Shown in pieces: positions 24,708 through 34,604 of a stretch of 64,000 bases of DNA (its first letter is position 1; the number at the start of each line of letters is the position of its first letter). The notes below the pieces were generated by a model that was not told where the DNA came from, ran no database searches, and was given only the letters and a program-made list of their open reading frames with translations. The DNA comes from CAG-390 sp964590755 (GTDB taxonomy: Bacteria; Bacillota; Clostridia; Oscillospirales; CAG-272), in contig CAZPYK010000001.1 in the NCBI GenBank assembly GCA_964590755.1, forward strand, positions 18,282-82,281, in the 5' to 3' direction. The position numbers and the translations under genes are program-made.

Positions 24708-27155
24708 TTATTTCTTTCTCAACTTTGCATAACTGCCCATCAGTTTTTTGGTTCCGACGCGATCAAACATCACCTCGTAAAGCTTGTCGGCCCCCATCTG
24801 CTTCACCGAAAGGACCTCGCCCTCTCCGAAGACCGGGTGTATCACACGCTCACCGGGAGCGATATCCGCAGCCGGTGAACGTGAAGTAATTGTCGGACGA
24901 TCTATCGTTATCCTGTCCGAGGACATTGACGATATCTTCGGTCCGGAGCCCCGGCTGCGCAAAGCACTCGAAGTGTAGATCACATTTCCGTCCTCATCGA
25001 ATGACGCTCTGAAAGGCACCTTGTCGGCGCTTGCGACCGATCGCTTATACTCGTCAGCCTCATCGATATATTCTGCCGGTATATCGTCGATAAAACGCGA
25101 CGGTGCGTTAAATTGAGTTCTTCCGTACATCGTGCGCATTTTTGCCCTCAATAAAAACAGCTCTTTTTTTGCGCGTGTTATGGCGACATAAGCCAAGCGC
25201 CGTTCCTCTTCAAGCTCTTCTGGCTCCATTATTGCTTGCGAAGACGGAAATATCCCCTCCTCCATTCCGGGTATCAATACGATGGGAAATTCCAATCCCT
25301 TTGCGGAATGCACGGTCATCAAAACTACCGCATCGGCACTCTCGTCAAATCTGTCAACATCGGCTACCAGCGCGTTTTCTTCCAAAAATCCCGTAAGCGT
25401 GGGCTCGTCGACGGATTTCATGTACTCCATAACACCTGATATAAATTCATTCACGTTGTCAACACGGTCCGCTTCGGCTTCTCCTGCGTCTGTCAGCATC
25501 TTCATATAACCGGTCTTATCCAGCACTTGACGCACAAATGCATCCAACGGACAGCCGTCATTCAGTATTCCGGTCAGTTCGTTTATCGTTGCCGCAAAGC
25601 TCTCAAGAGTTGATGACGAGCGCAGGAGTGCCGTATATGATGAAGCGTGCGACATGACCTCAAACAGCGTCTGCCCGGTTTCGAGCGCGATATTTTCAAC
25701 TGCTTCAAGCGTTTTGACACCAAGCTTGCGCCGAGGCTCGTTGATGATACGAAGCAATCGCTCGCGGTCGGCATGATTGTTTATAAGCTGCAAGTATGCA
25801 ACGGTATCGCGTATTTCCTTGCGGTCCGCGAACCTCAACCCGCCGTAAATGCGATACGGTATCCCGCTTTTGGCAAGTGTGCGTTCAATGCTGCTCGCTT
25901 GGGCGTTTACACGATACAGCACTGCAAAATCACGATATGTATACTTATCCGTCGCAACATGGCGAAGTATCACATCCGCTATCATGCGAGATTCCGCATT
26001 TTGATCATCTGTTATATTATACGAAATAAGAGCACCGGCATCATTTGATGTCCAAAGAGTCTTACCTCTGCGAGACTCGTTTTTTTCGATGACAGCGTTG
26101 GCTGCATTGAGAATATTTGACGTGGAACGATAATTTTGCTCAAGCTTTACGACCTTTGCGTCCGGATAGTGTCTGTCAAAACTCAGGATGTTTTCGATAG
26201 TCGCGCCACGAAAACGATAAATACTTTGATCGTCATCGCCCACGACCATTATATTGCGCCATTTCGAAGCAAGCAAAGAACACAGCTCGAATTGTGCGTA
26301 ATTGGTATCTTGATATTCATCTACACAAACATATTTAAATTTGTTGGCGTAGTATTCTCTAACATCGTCATTTTCGCGCAACAGTCTGACGGTCTGCATA
26401 ATAATGTCATCAAAATCCATTGCGTTGGAGGACTTGAGAGTGCTTTGATATGCCTCGTATACCTTTGCGTATTCACGTTCGCGATAACCGTTCCCGACCG
26501 TCAAAAGATAATCTTGTGGGCCGATCAGTTTTTCTTTGGCTCGACTTATAGCCGCAATAACGGATTTTATCGGAAACTGCTTATCATCTACATTGACGCT
26601 TTTCATAGCCGCCGAAACAGCTTTTTTTTGATCGTCGGTATCGTATATTGTAAGCTGAGAGGTATAGCCCAAACGATCGGCGTATTTGCGTATCATGCGC
26701 ATGCAGACGGAATGGAATGTACCGCTCCATATATCATTGGCTATCTCCGCATCGTCAAACATCGACGTCAAACGAGCTTTGATCTCATTTGCTGCCTTGT
26801 TGGTAAATGTAATAGCCAAAACACTCCACGGTGGGGTTGGCTCAACGGCAAATTCATCCAGTATCGGCATGATATCTTCACCGGAAAGTTCAAGTGCCGA
26901 TTCAAGATCCGAAACATAAGCCGATGTAAGATCACGCGGAATATATTGCGAATAATACGCATTCCCGTATCTGATCATCTGTGCTATTCGTCTGACAAGC
27001 ACAGTAGTTTTACCGCTCCCTGCACCGGCTATCACCAACAGAGGACCGTTGATCGAAAAGACCGCCTCTTGCTGACGATCGTTGAGATTGTCAAACGCCT
27101 TTTCAAACAATTTTCTTTTTGAGGACAGATATCTGCCTCCAAGCTCTGATATCAT
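24708..27155 (-). CDS. pcrA: ATP-dependent DNA helicase PcrA/UvrD
   Basis: An 815-residue superfamily 1A 3'-5' helicase. Motif I is AGAGSGKTT (residues about 45-53), motif II VDEYQDTN near 275, motif III GDDDQSIYRFRGA, motif IV LEQNYRS and motif VI VAITRAKKELFLL near 680. The C-terminal Tudor-like segment (HPVFGEGEVLSVKQMGADKL) identifies the PcrA branch, which binds RNA polymerase. It acts in nucleotide excision repair and removal of RecA. An extra 30-40 residues sit after motif Ia (YYSQYIPRDLTSAYVSD). AAAGGA lies before the ATG, and a perfect 15-bp hairpin ends 22 nt upstream. Confidence 0.95.
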   Translation of the reverse strand: MISELGGRYLSSKRKLFEKAFDNLNDRQQEAVFSINGPLLVIAGAGSGKTTVLVRRIAQMIRYGNAYYSQYIPRDLTSAYVSDLESALELSGEDIMPILDEFAVEPTPPWSVLAITFTNKAANEIKARLTSMFDDAEIANDIWSGTFHSVCMRMIRKYADRLGYTSQLTIYDTDDQKKAVSAAMKSVNVDDKQFPIKSVIAAISRAKEKLIGPQDYLLTVGNGYREREYAKVYEAYQSTLKSSNAMDFDDIIMQTVRLLRENDDVREYYANKFKYVCVDEYQDTNYAQFELCSLLASKWRNIMVVGDDDQSIYRFRGATIENILSFDRHYPDAKVVKLEQNYRSTSNILNAANAVIEKNESRRGKTLWTSNDAGALISYNITDDQNAESRMIADVILRHVATDKYTYRDFAVLYRVNAQASSIERTLAKSGIPYRIYGGLRFADRKEIRDTVAYLQLINNHADRERLLRIINEPRRKLGVKTLEAVENIALETGQTLFEVMSHASSYTALLRSSSTLESFAATINELTGILNDGCPLDAFVRQVLDKTGYMKMLTDAGEAEADRVDNVNEFISGVMEYMKSVDEPTLTGFLEENALVADVDRFDESADAVVLMTVHSAKGLEFPIVLIPGMEEGIFPSSQAIMEPEELEEERRLAYVAITRAKKELFLLRAKMRTMYGRTQFNAPSRFIDDIPAEYIDEADEYKRSVASADKVPFRASFDEDGNVIYTSSALRSRGSGPKISSMSSDRITIDRPTITSRSPAADIAPGERVIHPVFGEGEVLSVKQMGADKLYEVMFDRVGTKKLMGSYAKLRKK

Positions 27156-27177
27156 ATGTACGTTCCTTTCGAATCAC

Positions 27178-27210
27178 CGGGGCTTGCGCCGCTATGCGGC
27201 GCAAGCCCCG
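27178..27210 (-). repeat. Perfect 15-bp hairpin in the pcrA leader
   Basis: CGGGGCTTGCGCCGC (27178-27192) is exactly complementary to 27196-27210 around a 3-nt loop. No T-run follows on minus, so it is not a standard terminator for the upstream small gene. It lies 14 nt before the pcrA SD and its core GCGCCGC-ATA-GCGGCGC resembles the hairpin-RBS cassette stem, though the rest of the cassette is absent. Confidence 0.7.
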
Positions 27211-27216
27211 AAAAAG

Positions 27217-27369
27217 TCAATCGCAGCTTTTGTTGTTCTGTTTCTTATTTTGAGCCTTGCTCTGCTCTTTCTGCTGACGGGCATTCTGCTCTTGAATACG
27301 ATCGCTTTCCCGCTCGTTTGTTTGGTTTGTGTTTTGATTTTGATTCTGATTCTTGTTTTGATTTTCCAT
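27217..27369 (-). CDS. Small Asn/Gln-rich protein
   Basis: A 50-residue frame made almost entirely of Asn, Gln, Lys and Glu, ending NKKQNNKSCD. It starts at ATG with AAAGG about 8 nt upstream and stops 7 nt before the pcrA leader hairpin. Similar tiny polar proteins are annotated as hypothetical in Clostridia. I see no domain, signal peptide or metal site. Low complexity means it could be non-coding, but the ribosome site and position between two genes favour a real gene. Confidence 0.45.
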   Translation of the reverse strand: MENQNKNQNQNQNTNQTNERESDRIQEQNARQQKEQSKAQNKKQNNKSCD

Positions 27370-27498
27370 TTTTCGGCCTTTCGCTTTTTTGCAAGCATTT
27401 TTAATGTAACGCAAAACAGCTTGCTTATTTGCCAACCGAGAAAAAGCTCTCTGCTGACACAAGTATTATTTACCGTGAAAGGCCGATATATTCAAGCT

Positions 27499-28911
27499 TT
27501 AATCAAGCATGTACCTGCTTTCGATCTCGTCGCTGATCTCCGCCTCTGTCTTCATCACAACAATGAAGTTTATTGCGCAAAGCATTGCGTTTATAATCCA
27601 CCACACTGTCGAAAGAGTCCGCATAAACTCGGATAATACTCCGAGCCGATCGTAGATCGAAGAATTCAACGTTACTATAACATCTCCTATACATGCTCCG
27701 ACGGCACAAATGACCGCAAGAACCAACACGGCAGTGCACCATCCGTTCAAATAGCGACGTATTTCGCCGAGCTTTGCATCTCGATATTCCTCGGATGAAT
27801 TGCGTGATATATACCCCGCATGTTCGGTAATTATATATCTCAAGGCTCTTACCGAGAGTGCAGTGACCGCCACGAAAACAGCGGATGCTATTATGACAAA
27901 TGCAAATCTAATGACAAATGCATTTTTTTCCGCCTCGCTCTGCCATACCATTGCATTGAAATATTTTGCGTTGAAGGAGTATTCAAGTCCTTCGCTTACG
28001 GCTGCACAGACAAGATATATCAACGAAGCAAAAAAGCCCGTGCGCCATTTCGGATATGTCTTTTTGAGCGAAGCAAAAAAAAGTATAAATGCAATCGCCG
28101 GCAAAACATCCGGAATGACATTGTTGTAGTCGATCATAAAATCGATCTCAAGCAAGAACGCAACGGCAAGAAAGACGAACGCAACCTTGATGCGCTGCTT
28201 GGTAAAACGAATGTCATCTTCCGATATTTCCTCGGAATATTTCCTTTTCAATGCGGAAATAAATTCACCGTCAACACAGATCGTGTGCAAATATCGCTCT
28301 ATTGTCAGCAGCCAAAGCATTCCGACTACAAGCCCCAACATAAAACCAAGCTTTCTGAACAGACCTATATATTCATACCAGTTAAAGATCGCGTCGTCAT
28401 ATCCGCCGTCGGTAAGCGCAGAGAATTCCGGAAGCACCGCAAGCATCGGTTTGATGAATATCCAAGCAATGGTGAACGTTTTGGCCCATCCATTTACCGT
28501 AGAACCGCCATGGCGGATCTTATATACAGCCATCGCTCCGGTTCTTTCGGACAGATAAAGCATACCGTCGAAAAAAGCGGTCCACGCCGGAACGGTGAAC
28601 AAAAGCTCTACAACAGCAAAAGAAAACGAAACCAAAAGTATCATCATTGGACGCTCGCTTTGATTTGACATTCCAAAGACCGGAAACAGCGCAATAAAGC
28701 GCGCTCCGGAGACGACCGCCGCCAATGCGAACTTCGATACCGCCGCCTCAAGTTTGGGACAAATATACGACAACGGCAACAGTGCCGAAACGATCATTAT
28801 ATAGGCTATAAAATCGGGCAATAAATCCAAAATGGCAATATTGGGATCGAAAAGGAACACCGAAGCCACCGCAAGCGCTCCGAAGCCGATATACTTTCCC
28901 TTCAGTCTCAT
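27499..28911 (-). CDS. Polytopic membrane protein, unknown function
   Basis: A 470-residue protein with roughly ten hydrophobic segments spread over its length and a charged loop at about 235-260 (KRKYSEEISEDDIRFTKQR). I recognise no family. It is followed by the small Asn/Gln-rich gene and preceded by a second unknown membrane protein, the three probably forming one unit. The start at 28911 is fixed by GGAG with 6-nt spacing in cassette copy F. No transporter signature or catalytic motif is visible. Confidence 0.75.
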   Translation of the reverse strand: MRLKGKYIGFGALAVASVFLFDPNIAILDLLPDFIAYIMIVSALLPLSYICPKLEAAVSKFALAAVVSGARFIALFPVFGMSNQSERPMMILLVSFSFAVVELLFTVPAWTAFFDGMLYLSERTGAMAVYKIRHGGSTVNGWAKTFTIAWIFIKPMLAVLPEFSALTDGGYDDAIFNWYEYIGLFRKLGFMLGLVVGMLWLLTIERYLHTICVDGEFISALKRKYSEEISEDDIRFTKQRIKVAFVFLAVAFLLEIDFMIDYNNVIPDVLPAIAFILFFASLKKTYPKWRTGFFASLIYLVCAAVSEGLEYSFNAKYFNAMVWQSEAEKNAFVIRFAFVIIASAVFVAVTALSVRALRYIITEHAGYISRNSSEEYRDAKLGEIRRYLNGWCTAVLVLAVICAVGACIGDVIVTLNSSIYDRLGVLSEFMRTLSTVWWIINAMLCAINFIVVMKTEAEISDEIESRYMLD

Positions 28912-28941
28912 AACAGTCTCCATCCGCCGCCATACCGCGGC
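28912..28941 (-). repeat. Hairpin-RBS cassette, copy F (before the 470-residue membrane protein)
   Basis: Minus strand: GCCGC (28937-28941) pairs with GCGGC within GGCGGC (28926-28931), then GGAT, GGAG (28918-28921), six bases, ATG. One A is missing between stem and SD relative to other copies. Confidence 0.7.
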
Positions 28942-28998
28942 AACATTTTTGGGGGATACGCTATCTCAGAAGCACAAATTACGCGCACGGCCGGCATC

Positions 28999-29685
28999 TC
29001 ATCTTCTGCTTTTTTTGTTCTCGCGGCGACGACGTTGCTTAGCTTCAAGCTCTGCACGAGTGGTCTCGATCGCGCGCGCTTCCTTCTCGTCAAGCTTTTC
29101 GAAGAATCGATCGACAAATCCGATCCCGGTCTTGCGGCGCGACATGTTTTCCGCCCCCTCGGGACAAATATTCTTATAACAGCCGAAGATCACCGATGAG
29201 GTCATAACCACCAGCACCAACAACATGATGTAATAAAATCCGGGATATATAAGGTGCGCCTTGCCAAGTGCGTATGTAGCCGCCCAAAGCACCGATATGA
29301 ACATAGCGGTAAGCGCGGACGTGCGCTGCTTGACAAGCTCGACCTGCGCAGCTGCACAACTGAGTTCCCAAAGAAGCATAAAGTGCAAGGCAAGAGCCGC
29401 GGCAAGCCACGACCAGCCCTCAACAGTAAGCGCAAGCTCGGGTATTTCCGTGCCATTCGAAAATCGCGGAATCAGTTCGAACAATCCCTCCGCAACCCCC
29501 GTCAACATGAATACGCCCGATAAGATCTCGGGATACAGGAATCCGCGAAAATACTCACGTATCTTTTTACACGCAAGTATCATTACCACACATCCTATGA
29601 TACGAATCGCCCACCCGTACAATGTCATAGATAGAAAAAACGTAATGATATATCCGATTAACAAAAGCCCGAGTCCCATACTCAA
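28999..29685 (-). CDS. Membrane protein, unknown function
   Basis: A 228-residue protein with about six hydrophobic segments in the first 180 residues and a strongly charged cytoplasmic tail (LEAKQRRRRENKKSRR). No family is recognised. AAAGG lies 6 nt before the TTG at 29685 and 12 nt before an in-frame ATG two codons later, so either could be the start. It is 55 nt after secA and upstream of the other unknown membrane protein. Confidence 0.7.
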   Translation of the reverse strand: MSMGLGLLLIGYIITFFLSMTLYGWAIRIIGCVVMILACKKIREYFRGFLYPEILSGVFMLTGVAEGLFELIPRFSNGTEIPELALTVEGWSWLAAALALHFMLLWELSCAAAQVELVKQRTSALTAMFISVLWAATYALGKAHLIYPGFYYIMLLVLVVMTSSVIFGCYKNICPEGAENMSRRKTGIGFVDRFFEKLDEKEARAIETTRAELEAKQRRRRENKKSRR

Positions 29686-29740
29686 GGTCCGCCTTTCACG
29701 AGAAGCCGTTCATCCGTATACGCAGATTTGTAAGCATCTC

Positions 29741-32512
29741 TTAAGTGTTAGTGTCGTTAAGCTTTGCACCGCAACACTTCTTGTATTTTTTTCCACTCCC
29801 GCATGGACAAAGCGCATTTCGATCGATCTTTTCTCCACCTTGTGCGGAAACTTCTCTCTGCTGTTTTTGTGATTTCTCCACACTGCGGCCCATCCTCAAA
29901 TTTTTGACCATTTCGGGTGTAATGACGATGACTTCGGGGATTCTCTCCGTCAACAGTTCGCGAACTGTTTTATCTCTTATTTCGGTAATAAGATCGCCGA
30001 ACATATTTGAGCCCAGCAGCTTATATTCGGTCAACGGATCCTTATGCGCATATGACTGAAGCCTCACATTTTGTTTGAGGTTTTCCATATCATCTATGTG
30101 ATCGAGCCACAACTCATCAATATTGTGGAGTAATGTATTTCTTTCAAAGCGATGGAAGCGATCTTCCCCGACTTCATCCTCTCGCGCGGTGTACAGCTTT
30201 TGAGCGTTTGCACTCAATACCTCGGCGATCTCGTCGGCGGTAATATTCGCGAGCTCATCCGCGGAGTACTTCAGATCATCCTCGCCGCATGCCCAGCCGA
30301 GATATTTTCTGCGAAGCAATTCGATATCCCATTCTCGCTTCTCGGCGGATGCTGTTGCCGCAGACACCGACTCGGAAATGGTTGACGCTATCATTTCTTT
30401 GAGTTTGGAGGAGAGATCCGACTCATGAATTATTTCATCTCTCTGCTCGTAGATAGCTTTGCGCTGTTCGTTGAGGATATCATCGTATTCGAGAACACTC
30501 TTTCTTATCTTAAAGTTTCGATTCTCAATACGCTTTTGTGCGCTTTCGATCACATTTGAAAAGAGACTTATGTTTTGCGACATATCCCCACTGTCATCGG
30601 TAAGCTTAGCGGCGAAGGCGGAAAGCTTTTGCAACTTAGCGGGATCGGCGAAAAGCCGCATCAGGTCATCCTGCAGCGAAATAAAGAATGTCGACTCCCC
30701 GGGGTCCCCCTGGCGTCCCGAACGTCCGCGCAACTGGTTGTCTATGCGTCGGCTTTCGTGGCGCTCGGAACCGATTATATAAAGTCCGCCGGCGTTTATC
30801 ACCTTTTCACGATTCGGAATGATCTCGGTCTTATATTTTTCATAATATATCCTAAAGGTGTTGCGAGCATTTTTTACATCTTGATTTTCGGTCGGTGCAG
30901 TACCTGTGGAAAGCGCTATAAGCTCGGGTCTGAGCCCCATGCGTGCCATTTCCTGTTTTGCCATATGCTCCGGATTGCCGCCCAGCATTATATCGGTACC
31001 GCGCCCCGCCATATTGGTCGCGATCGTTACGGTTCCCGCGCGCCCCGCCTCTGCGATTATTTCAGCCTCTCGTTCATGATTTTTCGCGTTCAAAACATTA
31101 TGGGGTATTCCCTTTGCTTTGAGCATGCGCGAAAGGATCTCGGATTTTTCAACCGATGCGGTACCGACCAGAACCGGTTGCTGCTTTGATCGACATTCCT
31201 CAACCAAAGCGATCACAGCACGGAATTTCGAATTTTCATCGGTAAAAATACGATCCGGGTGATCCTCTCTTATCATCGGTTTGTTTGTTGGTACCTCAAC
31301 AACATCCAAACCGTATATCTCGCGGAATTCCTCTTCCTCGGTCAGCGCCGTGCCGGTCATTCCCGAAAGCTTGTGATACATACGGAAATAATTCTGTATC
31401 GTAACCGTCGCGGTCACCTTCATCTCCGATCTGACATTGACCTTTTCTTTGGCCTCCAGTGCTTGATGCAGACCATCCTGATAACGTCTTCCGGGCATAA
31501 GTCTCCCCGTAAACGGATCAACGATGATGATCTCGCCGTCTTTGACCACATAGTCAACATCTCTTTTTTTCACACCATGAGCATGTATTGATTGGTTGAC
31601 ATTGTGAGCTATTCCGGCATTTTCGGGATCATTAAGATTATCGATGCCGAAAAACTCCTCAATCTTTTTTGCTCCGCGCGGAGTGAGCACCGCACTGCTG
31701 TGTTTTTCATCAACGATATAATCGAAATTTTCATCATCCGTCTCGAGCTTTGTGTCAATTTCTTTGATGACTTTTTTCGAAAGCCTTCTTACTGCGGCAT
31801 CGCATTTTTCGTAGATATCTGTTGATTTACCGCTCATGCCCGAAATTATGAGCGGCGTGCGTGCTTCATCGATCAAGATGGAATCAACCTCGTCGATTAT
31901 CGCAAAATAATGTCCGCGCTGCATTTGAGCGTCCAGAGTGGTCTGAAGATTATCGCGAAGATAATCAAAGCCGAATTCATTATTCGTGCCGTATGTGATA
32001 TCTGCGGCATAATTGCGCTTTTTTTCCGCCGGAGACATCTCCTTGGTAATGACGCCCGTCCTAAGGCCCAAATATTCAAATATGCGCCCCATCTCTCCCG
32101 CATCGCGCACGGCAAGATAATCATTGACGGTAACTATGTGAACACCCTTTCCCGTGAGTGCATTTAGATATGCCGGCATAGTTGCGACCAGTGTCTTCCC
32201 CTCGCCGGTTTTCATTTCGGCTATTCTGCCTTGATGAAGCAAAATACCTCCGAGCACCTGTACACGGAACGGGCGCTTGCCGAGGATGCGATCCGCAACT
32301 TCGCGCACCGCAGCAAAGGCATGAGGAAGTATATCATCAAGTGTTTCGCCGGCGTCGAGGCGCGTCTTCAGAGACGCCGTGACCGAGCGGAGCTCATCCT
32401 CGCTCATTTTTTTATATTTCTCTTCAAGAGCATCTACCGCATCTGCGGTACTCTTGATCTTTTTTAACTGCCTTTTGCTGTAATCTCCGAATAAAAGAGT
32501 TTCGATCTTCAT
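29741..32512 (-). CDS. secA: Preprotein translocase ATPase SecA
   Basis: A 923-residue SecA. Walker A is MKTGEGKT near residue 105, Walker B IDEVDSILIDEARTPL near 210, and the helicase-like GTDIMLGGNPEHM near 490. The C-terminal zinc site CPCGSGKKYKKCC is intact. It drives Sec-dependent export of the many signal-peptide proteins in this window. The start MKIETLL at 32512 matches the family; an upstream Met would add a hydrophobic extension unlike SecA. A GTCGC-AAAG-GCGAC hairpin lies just before the start, with AAAGGA upstream of it. Confidence 0.96.
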   Translation of the reverse strand: MKIETLLFGDYSKRQLKKIKSTADAVDALEEKYKKMSEDELRSVTASLKTRLDAGETLDDILPHAFAAVREVADRILGKRPFRVQVLGGILLHQGRIAEMKTGEGKTLVATMPAYLNALTGKGVHIVTVNDYLAVRDAGEMGRIFEYLGLRTGVITKEMSPAEKKRNYAADITYGTNNEFGFDYLRDNLQTTLDAQMQRGHYFAIIDEVDSILIDEARTPLIISGMSGKSTDIYEKCDAAVRRLSKKVIKEIDTKLETDDENFDYIVDEKHSSAVLTPRGAKKIEEFFGIDNLNDPENAGIAHNVNQSIHAHGVKKRDVDYVVKDGEIIIVDPFTGRLMPGRRYQDGLHQALEAKEKVNVRSEMKVTATVTIQNYFRMYHKLSGMTGTALTEEEEFREIYGLDVVEVPTNKPMIREDHPDRIFTDENSKFRAVIALVEECRSKQQPVLVGTASVEKSEILSRMLKAKGIPHNVLNAKNHEREAEIIAEAGRAGTVTIATNMAGRGTDIMLGGNPEHMAKQEMARMGLRPELIALSTGTAPTENQDVKNARNTFRIYYEKYKTEIIPNREKVINAGGLYIIGSERHESRRIDNQLRGRSGRQGDPGESTFFISLQDDLMRLFADPAKLQKLSAFAAKLTDDSGDMSQNISLFSNVIESAQKRIENRNFKIRKSVLEYDDILNEQRKAIYEQRDEIIHESDLSSKLKEMIASTISESVSAATASAEKREWDIELLRRKYLGWACGEDDLKYSADELANITADEIAEVLSANAQKLYTAREDEVGEDRFHRFERNTLLHNIDELWLDHIDDMENLKQNVRLQSYAHKDPLTEYKLLGSNMFGDLITEIRDKTVRELLTERIPEVIVITPEMVKNLRMGRSVEKSQKQQREVSAQGGEKIDRNALCPCGSGKKYKKCCGAKLNDTNT

Positions 32513-32585
32513 GTTTTGTAGCCACGGTCGCCGCTTTGCGACGTTTCCTTTCCAACGAAGCTTGTTTTTTCGATTGTTAGATATT

Positions 32586-32591
32586 ATTATA
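32586..32591 (-). promoter_or_regulatory. Likely -10 element of secA
   Basis: Minus strand TATAAT preceded by TGTTG, as in the coaE and mnmA promoters. No good -35 hexamer lies 17 nt upstream, only a T-rich run, so the assignment is tentative. Confidence 0.4.
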
Positions 32592-32652
32592 CAACATATA
32601 AAGAAAAAAAAACAGTACAAAATGTGAATTTTACAAAGCTATTATCAAATAC

Positions 32653-32681
32653 TTGAAAAAAATATGCATTTGTTGTATAAT
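32653..32681 (+). promoter_or_regulatory. Sigma-A promoter of mnmA
   Basis: TTGAAA (32653-32658), a 17-nt spacer and TATAAT (32676-32681). The leader is about 110 nt without a recognisable structure. Confidence 0.85.
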
Positions 32682-32799
32682 ATTTTTTGTGAATGCCCCG
32701 GAACGCCATTGCTCGAACGCGACATGTTCGACGACCGTGCGTTTCGTTTTTATTGACGCATAGCTTGAAGAAGACCTTGAGAAAGGAATACCGTAAATC

Positions 32800-33852
32800 A
32801 TGAAAAAAGTTCTGCTCGGGATGAGCGGCGGCGTAGACAGCACAATATCCGCCTTGATCTTGAAAAACGCCGGGTACGACGTTACCGGAATAACATTTAT
32901 AATGACAGATGCCATGGCATTGACATGCGGGAGCGGCTCTGCCGCGTCACAAGCCGCAACTGCGGCGGCAGAGATCGGCATACCGCACATTATTTCGGAT
33001 GTGAGAAATGCTTTCGAAGAAAATGTGATAGACCGTTTCCTCGAAGAATATATGAACGGCCGGACCCCCAATCCCTGTGTCGTATGTAACAAGACCATAA
33101 AATTTCCGTACATGCTGAAATATGCCGATGAACACGGCTTTGACTTTATCGCCACCGGGCATTACGCTTCGATTACAGAAGACTCCGCAGGCTTTCATTT
33201 AATGACGGCATGCGACAATCTCAAAGACCAAACATATTTTCTGTACACGCTGACACAGGATATTCTTTCGCGAACGATCTTTCCTCTTTCCGGCATGACC
33301 AAGGGAGACGTCAGAAAGCTTGCCGAGGATCATGGTGTCTCTGCCGCCCAAAAAAAGGATAGCCAGGATATATGCTTTATTCCGGACGGCGACTACAAAA
33401 TGTTTGCGGCCGCACGCATCAAATCTCTGCCGCCTGAGGGCGAATTTATCAACGCCGAAGGAAAAGCTATCGGCAAGCATTGCGGAATACTCAACTATAC
33501 GATAGGCCAGCGCAAAGGACTGGGAATCTCGCTGGGTAAACCGATGTTTGTCGGTGCAATAAATCCAACAACCAATCAAATCACGCTTTGCGAAAAAAAT
33601 GCACTCTATAAAAGTTCCGTAATCATAAAAAAAGCCACCTTTGTATCGGGTCGCGCGCCGACGGAAGCCTTCAATGCGGACGTTAAGACGAGATATACCA
33701 CAAAACGCTCATCCGCCACGGTAATTCCGATTGAAGAACATGACGGAGAATTCAAGCTTGTTTTCGAATCTCCGGAACGCGCCCCAACGCCGGGGCAATC
33801 CGCGGTATTCTATATAGGCAACGAGTTGATCGGCGGCGGAATCATTTCTTGA
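32800..33852 (+). CDS. mnmA: tRNA-specific 2-thiouridylase MnmA
   Basis: A 350-residue PP-loop enzyme that thiolates U34 in Lys, Glu and Gln tRNAs. The PP-loop MSGGVDST is at residues 8-15. The catalytic cysteines are in NPCVVCNKTIKF near residue 100 and SQDICFIPDGDY near 190. LKDQTYFLYTL and NYTIGQRKGLG are family signatures. GAAAGGA lies before the ATG. A cysteine desulfurase partner is not in this window. It is a single-gene unit with its own promoter and terminator. Confidence 0.96.
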   Translation: MKKVLLGMSGGVDSTISALILKNAGYDVTGITFIMTDAMALTCGSGSAASQAATAAAEIGIPHIISDVRNAFEENVIDRFLEEYMNGRTPNPCVVCNKTIKFPYMLKYADEHGFDFIATGHYASITEDSAGFHLMTACDNLKDQTYFLYTLTQDILSRTIFPLSGMTKGDVRKLAEDHGVSAAQKKDSQDICFIPDGDYKMFAAARIKSLPPEGEFINAEGKAIGKHCGILNYTIGQRKGLGISLGKPMFVGAINPTTNQITLCEKNALYKSSVIIKKATFVSGRAPTEAFNADVKTRYTTKRSSATVIPIEEHDGEFKLVFESPERAPTPGQSAVFYIGNELIGGGIIS

Positions 33853-33863
33853 TATATATGCAC

Positions 33864-33914
33864 TTACCGGCTACCGCGCATTCGCGGCAGCCGGTAAATG
33901 TTAAGTGTTATTTT
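33864..33914 (+). terminator. Terminator of mnmA
   Basis: TTACCGGCT (33864-33872) pairs with AGCCGGTAA (33889-33897), with CCGC/GCGG inside, followed by ATGTTAAGTGTTATTTTTA. It lies in convergent orientation with the DUF4430 gene. Confidence 0.7.
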
Positions 33915-33929
33915 TATTCGCTATCCGAA

Positions 33930-34427
33930 TTATTTTGCAACATACTGCTCGGTCGTGACGAGCTTATAAACTATCTTGTCTCCGTCATTTACGACATAGG
34001 TCGTCGAAGTTCCCTTATCGGGCGTAACACCGTTTACCGTCCAGACAAAGTGAGTGTTGGCATATGTCGAACCGGCTTCATCACTTGAAACGACCTTGCT
34101 CGATGTAGCAAGCTTTTCATCGTTAAATGTGATGGTATCGACCGATCCGTCGGTGAGAGCGGTGAATGTACCGCCTCTTTCGGTTATAAGAGCAACAAGA
34201 GCATCATTGACGGTGATATCCTTGCCTTCTTCTTTTGTCATCTCAAGAGCCGTGCTCGCCATGAATACCGTTTCGGTACCGTCGCTTTCGGTCGTGTAAA
34301 GCTCAACGGAAACCGTTATCTTCGCATTATCGTTACCGCTGTTATTGTCGCAAGCAACAAACATAGTCGCAACACTGACAAGCATAAGTGCGGCAAGCAC
34401 CAAGGAGACAATCTTTTTCGTTTTCAT
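33930..34427 (-). CDS. DUF4430-domain lipoprotein
   Basis: A 165-residue exported lipoprotein. The signal peptide ends at FVACDN (lipobox, Cys near residue 26). The mature domain has TVNDALVAL, FVWTVNGV and VNDGDKIVYKL, the pattern of DUF4430, a beta-grasp-like fold found in proteins linked to cobalamin binding or cell-surface anchoring. Function is not established. It has a perfect promoter and no operon partner. GAAAGG lies upstream of the ATG. Confidence 0.8.
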   Translation of the reverse strand: MKTKKIVSLVLAALMLVSVATMFVACDNNSGNDNAKITVSVELYTTESDGTETVFMASTALEMTKEEGKDITVNDALVALITERGGTFTALTDGSVDTITFNDEKLATSSKVVSSDEAGSTYANTHFVWTVNGVTPDKGTSTTYVVNDGDKIVYKLVTTEQYVAK

Positions 34428-34527
34428 TTTTAATTACCATACCTTTCTTTCGCCGACATTGTCAAGGTGCATCGCGCCACATGTTCGTTAAACCAATTAT
34501 GTCGCGACGCTTATCGGACTATAAAAG

Positions 34528-34556
34528 ATTATACAATGCCGAAGTACTTTTGTCAA
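34528..34556 (-). promoter_or_regulatory. Promoter of the DUF4430 lipoprotein
   Basis: Minus strand TTGACA (34551-34556), a 17-nt spacer and TATAAT (34528-34533), a perfect consensus suggesting strong expression. The leader is about 95 nt. Confidence 0.88.
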
Positions 34557-34604
34557 TACTCTTTAGTATATTTTTTAAATTAATCTAAGAAAAAATACTT
34601 AAGA

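Noticed and set aside
26136..27122. Open frame of 328 codons opposite pcrA
   Set aside because: It lies wholly within a well-supported helicase gene, and its composition follows from that gene's codons.
27178..27210. pcrA leader hairpin as a standard terminator
   Set aside because: No T-run follows it on the minus strand; A's flank it on the plus side.
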